Source: Pseudeuparius sepicola (taxonomy: Eukaryota; Arthropoda; Insecta; Coleoptera; Anthribidae). From it: a stretch of 64,000 nt of DNA. Location of the stretch: positions 121,521,373 to 121,585,372 of the forward strand of contig OY987299.1 in NCBI GenBank assembly GCA_963920635.1. The letters run 5' to 3'. A program made the translations under genes and the position numbers. Positions 63,985 to 64,000 of the stretch are shown piece by piece; position 1 is the first letter of the stretch, and every line of letters starts with the position of its first letter. A model generated the notes under the pieces. That model did not search any database, was not told the DNA's origin, and saw nothing but the letters and a program-made list of their open reading frames with translations.

Positions 63985-64000
63985 TGATATTATAGTCTCG

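Overview
The window is nuclear DNA from an insect, most likely a holometabolous insect and possibly a beetle; that guess rests on protein similarity and intron style only. Evidence for an insect: AT-rich intergenic DNA, many short introns (54-75 bp) mixed with TE-filled introns of several kb, AATAAA poly(A) signals, Rho and cullin proteins closest in wording to insect ones, and very dense DNA-transposon/MITE content. There are no operons, CRISPR arrays, rRNA genes or convincing functional tRNA genes.

Genes, left to right: (1) Ccdc43 orthologue (4375-5073, +, two exons). (2) Cul3, the cullin-3 ubiquitin-ligase scaffold (14813-37169, +, 11 coding exons, 771 aa, every junction in phase) with a candidate alternative first coding exon at 15261-15311. 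(3) Dzip1/iguana, a ciliary C2H2/coiled-coil protein (41021-46591, +, 5 exons, 741 aa). (4) An unrecognised 218-aa coiled-coil protein on the minus strand (46739-50229, 3 exons), converging tail-to-tail with Dzip1. (5) A Rho-family GTPase most like insect RhoL (60485-61837, +, 4 coding exons, 180 aa), possibly with a non-coding first exon in the GC-rich stretch at 55.08-55.35 kb. (6) The last coding exon of an unknown minus-strand gene (62202-62404), converging on the Rho gene.

Everything else is largely mobile DNA. It includes terminal-inverted-repeat elements with readable target-site duplications (TA, TTA, TTAA, GTA and 8 bp), remnants of pogo/Tigger and PIF/Harbinger transposases, two THAP-like exon remnants, two non-LTR retrotransposon fragments, tRNA-like SINE pieces, and a foldback element with tandem-repeat arms. 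Several insertions are nested, and the uninterrupted sister copies are in the same window, so insertion sites can be read directly: a pogo-like element and an 8-bp-TSD element inside one MITE (7.4-9.9 kb), and a TTA-flanked element inside another repeat (40.0-40.6 kb).

The most striking observation is a 2.9-kb long-TIR transposon that appears to have landed exactly on the 5' splice site of Cul3 intron 10. Its 3-bp duplication (GTA) regenerates the splice donor, and removing it leaves a typical 57-bp insect intron. The second is a degenerate pogo-like element carrying an oriented array of a 13-14 bp subterminal motif. The genes do not form a pathway cluster; they are ordinary housekeeping and developmental genes embedded in a transposon-rich landscape.
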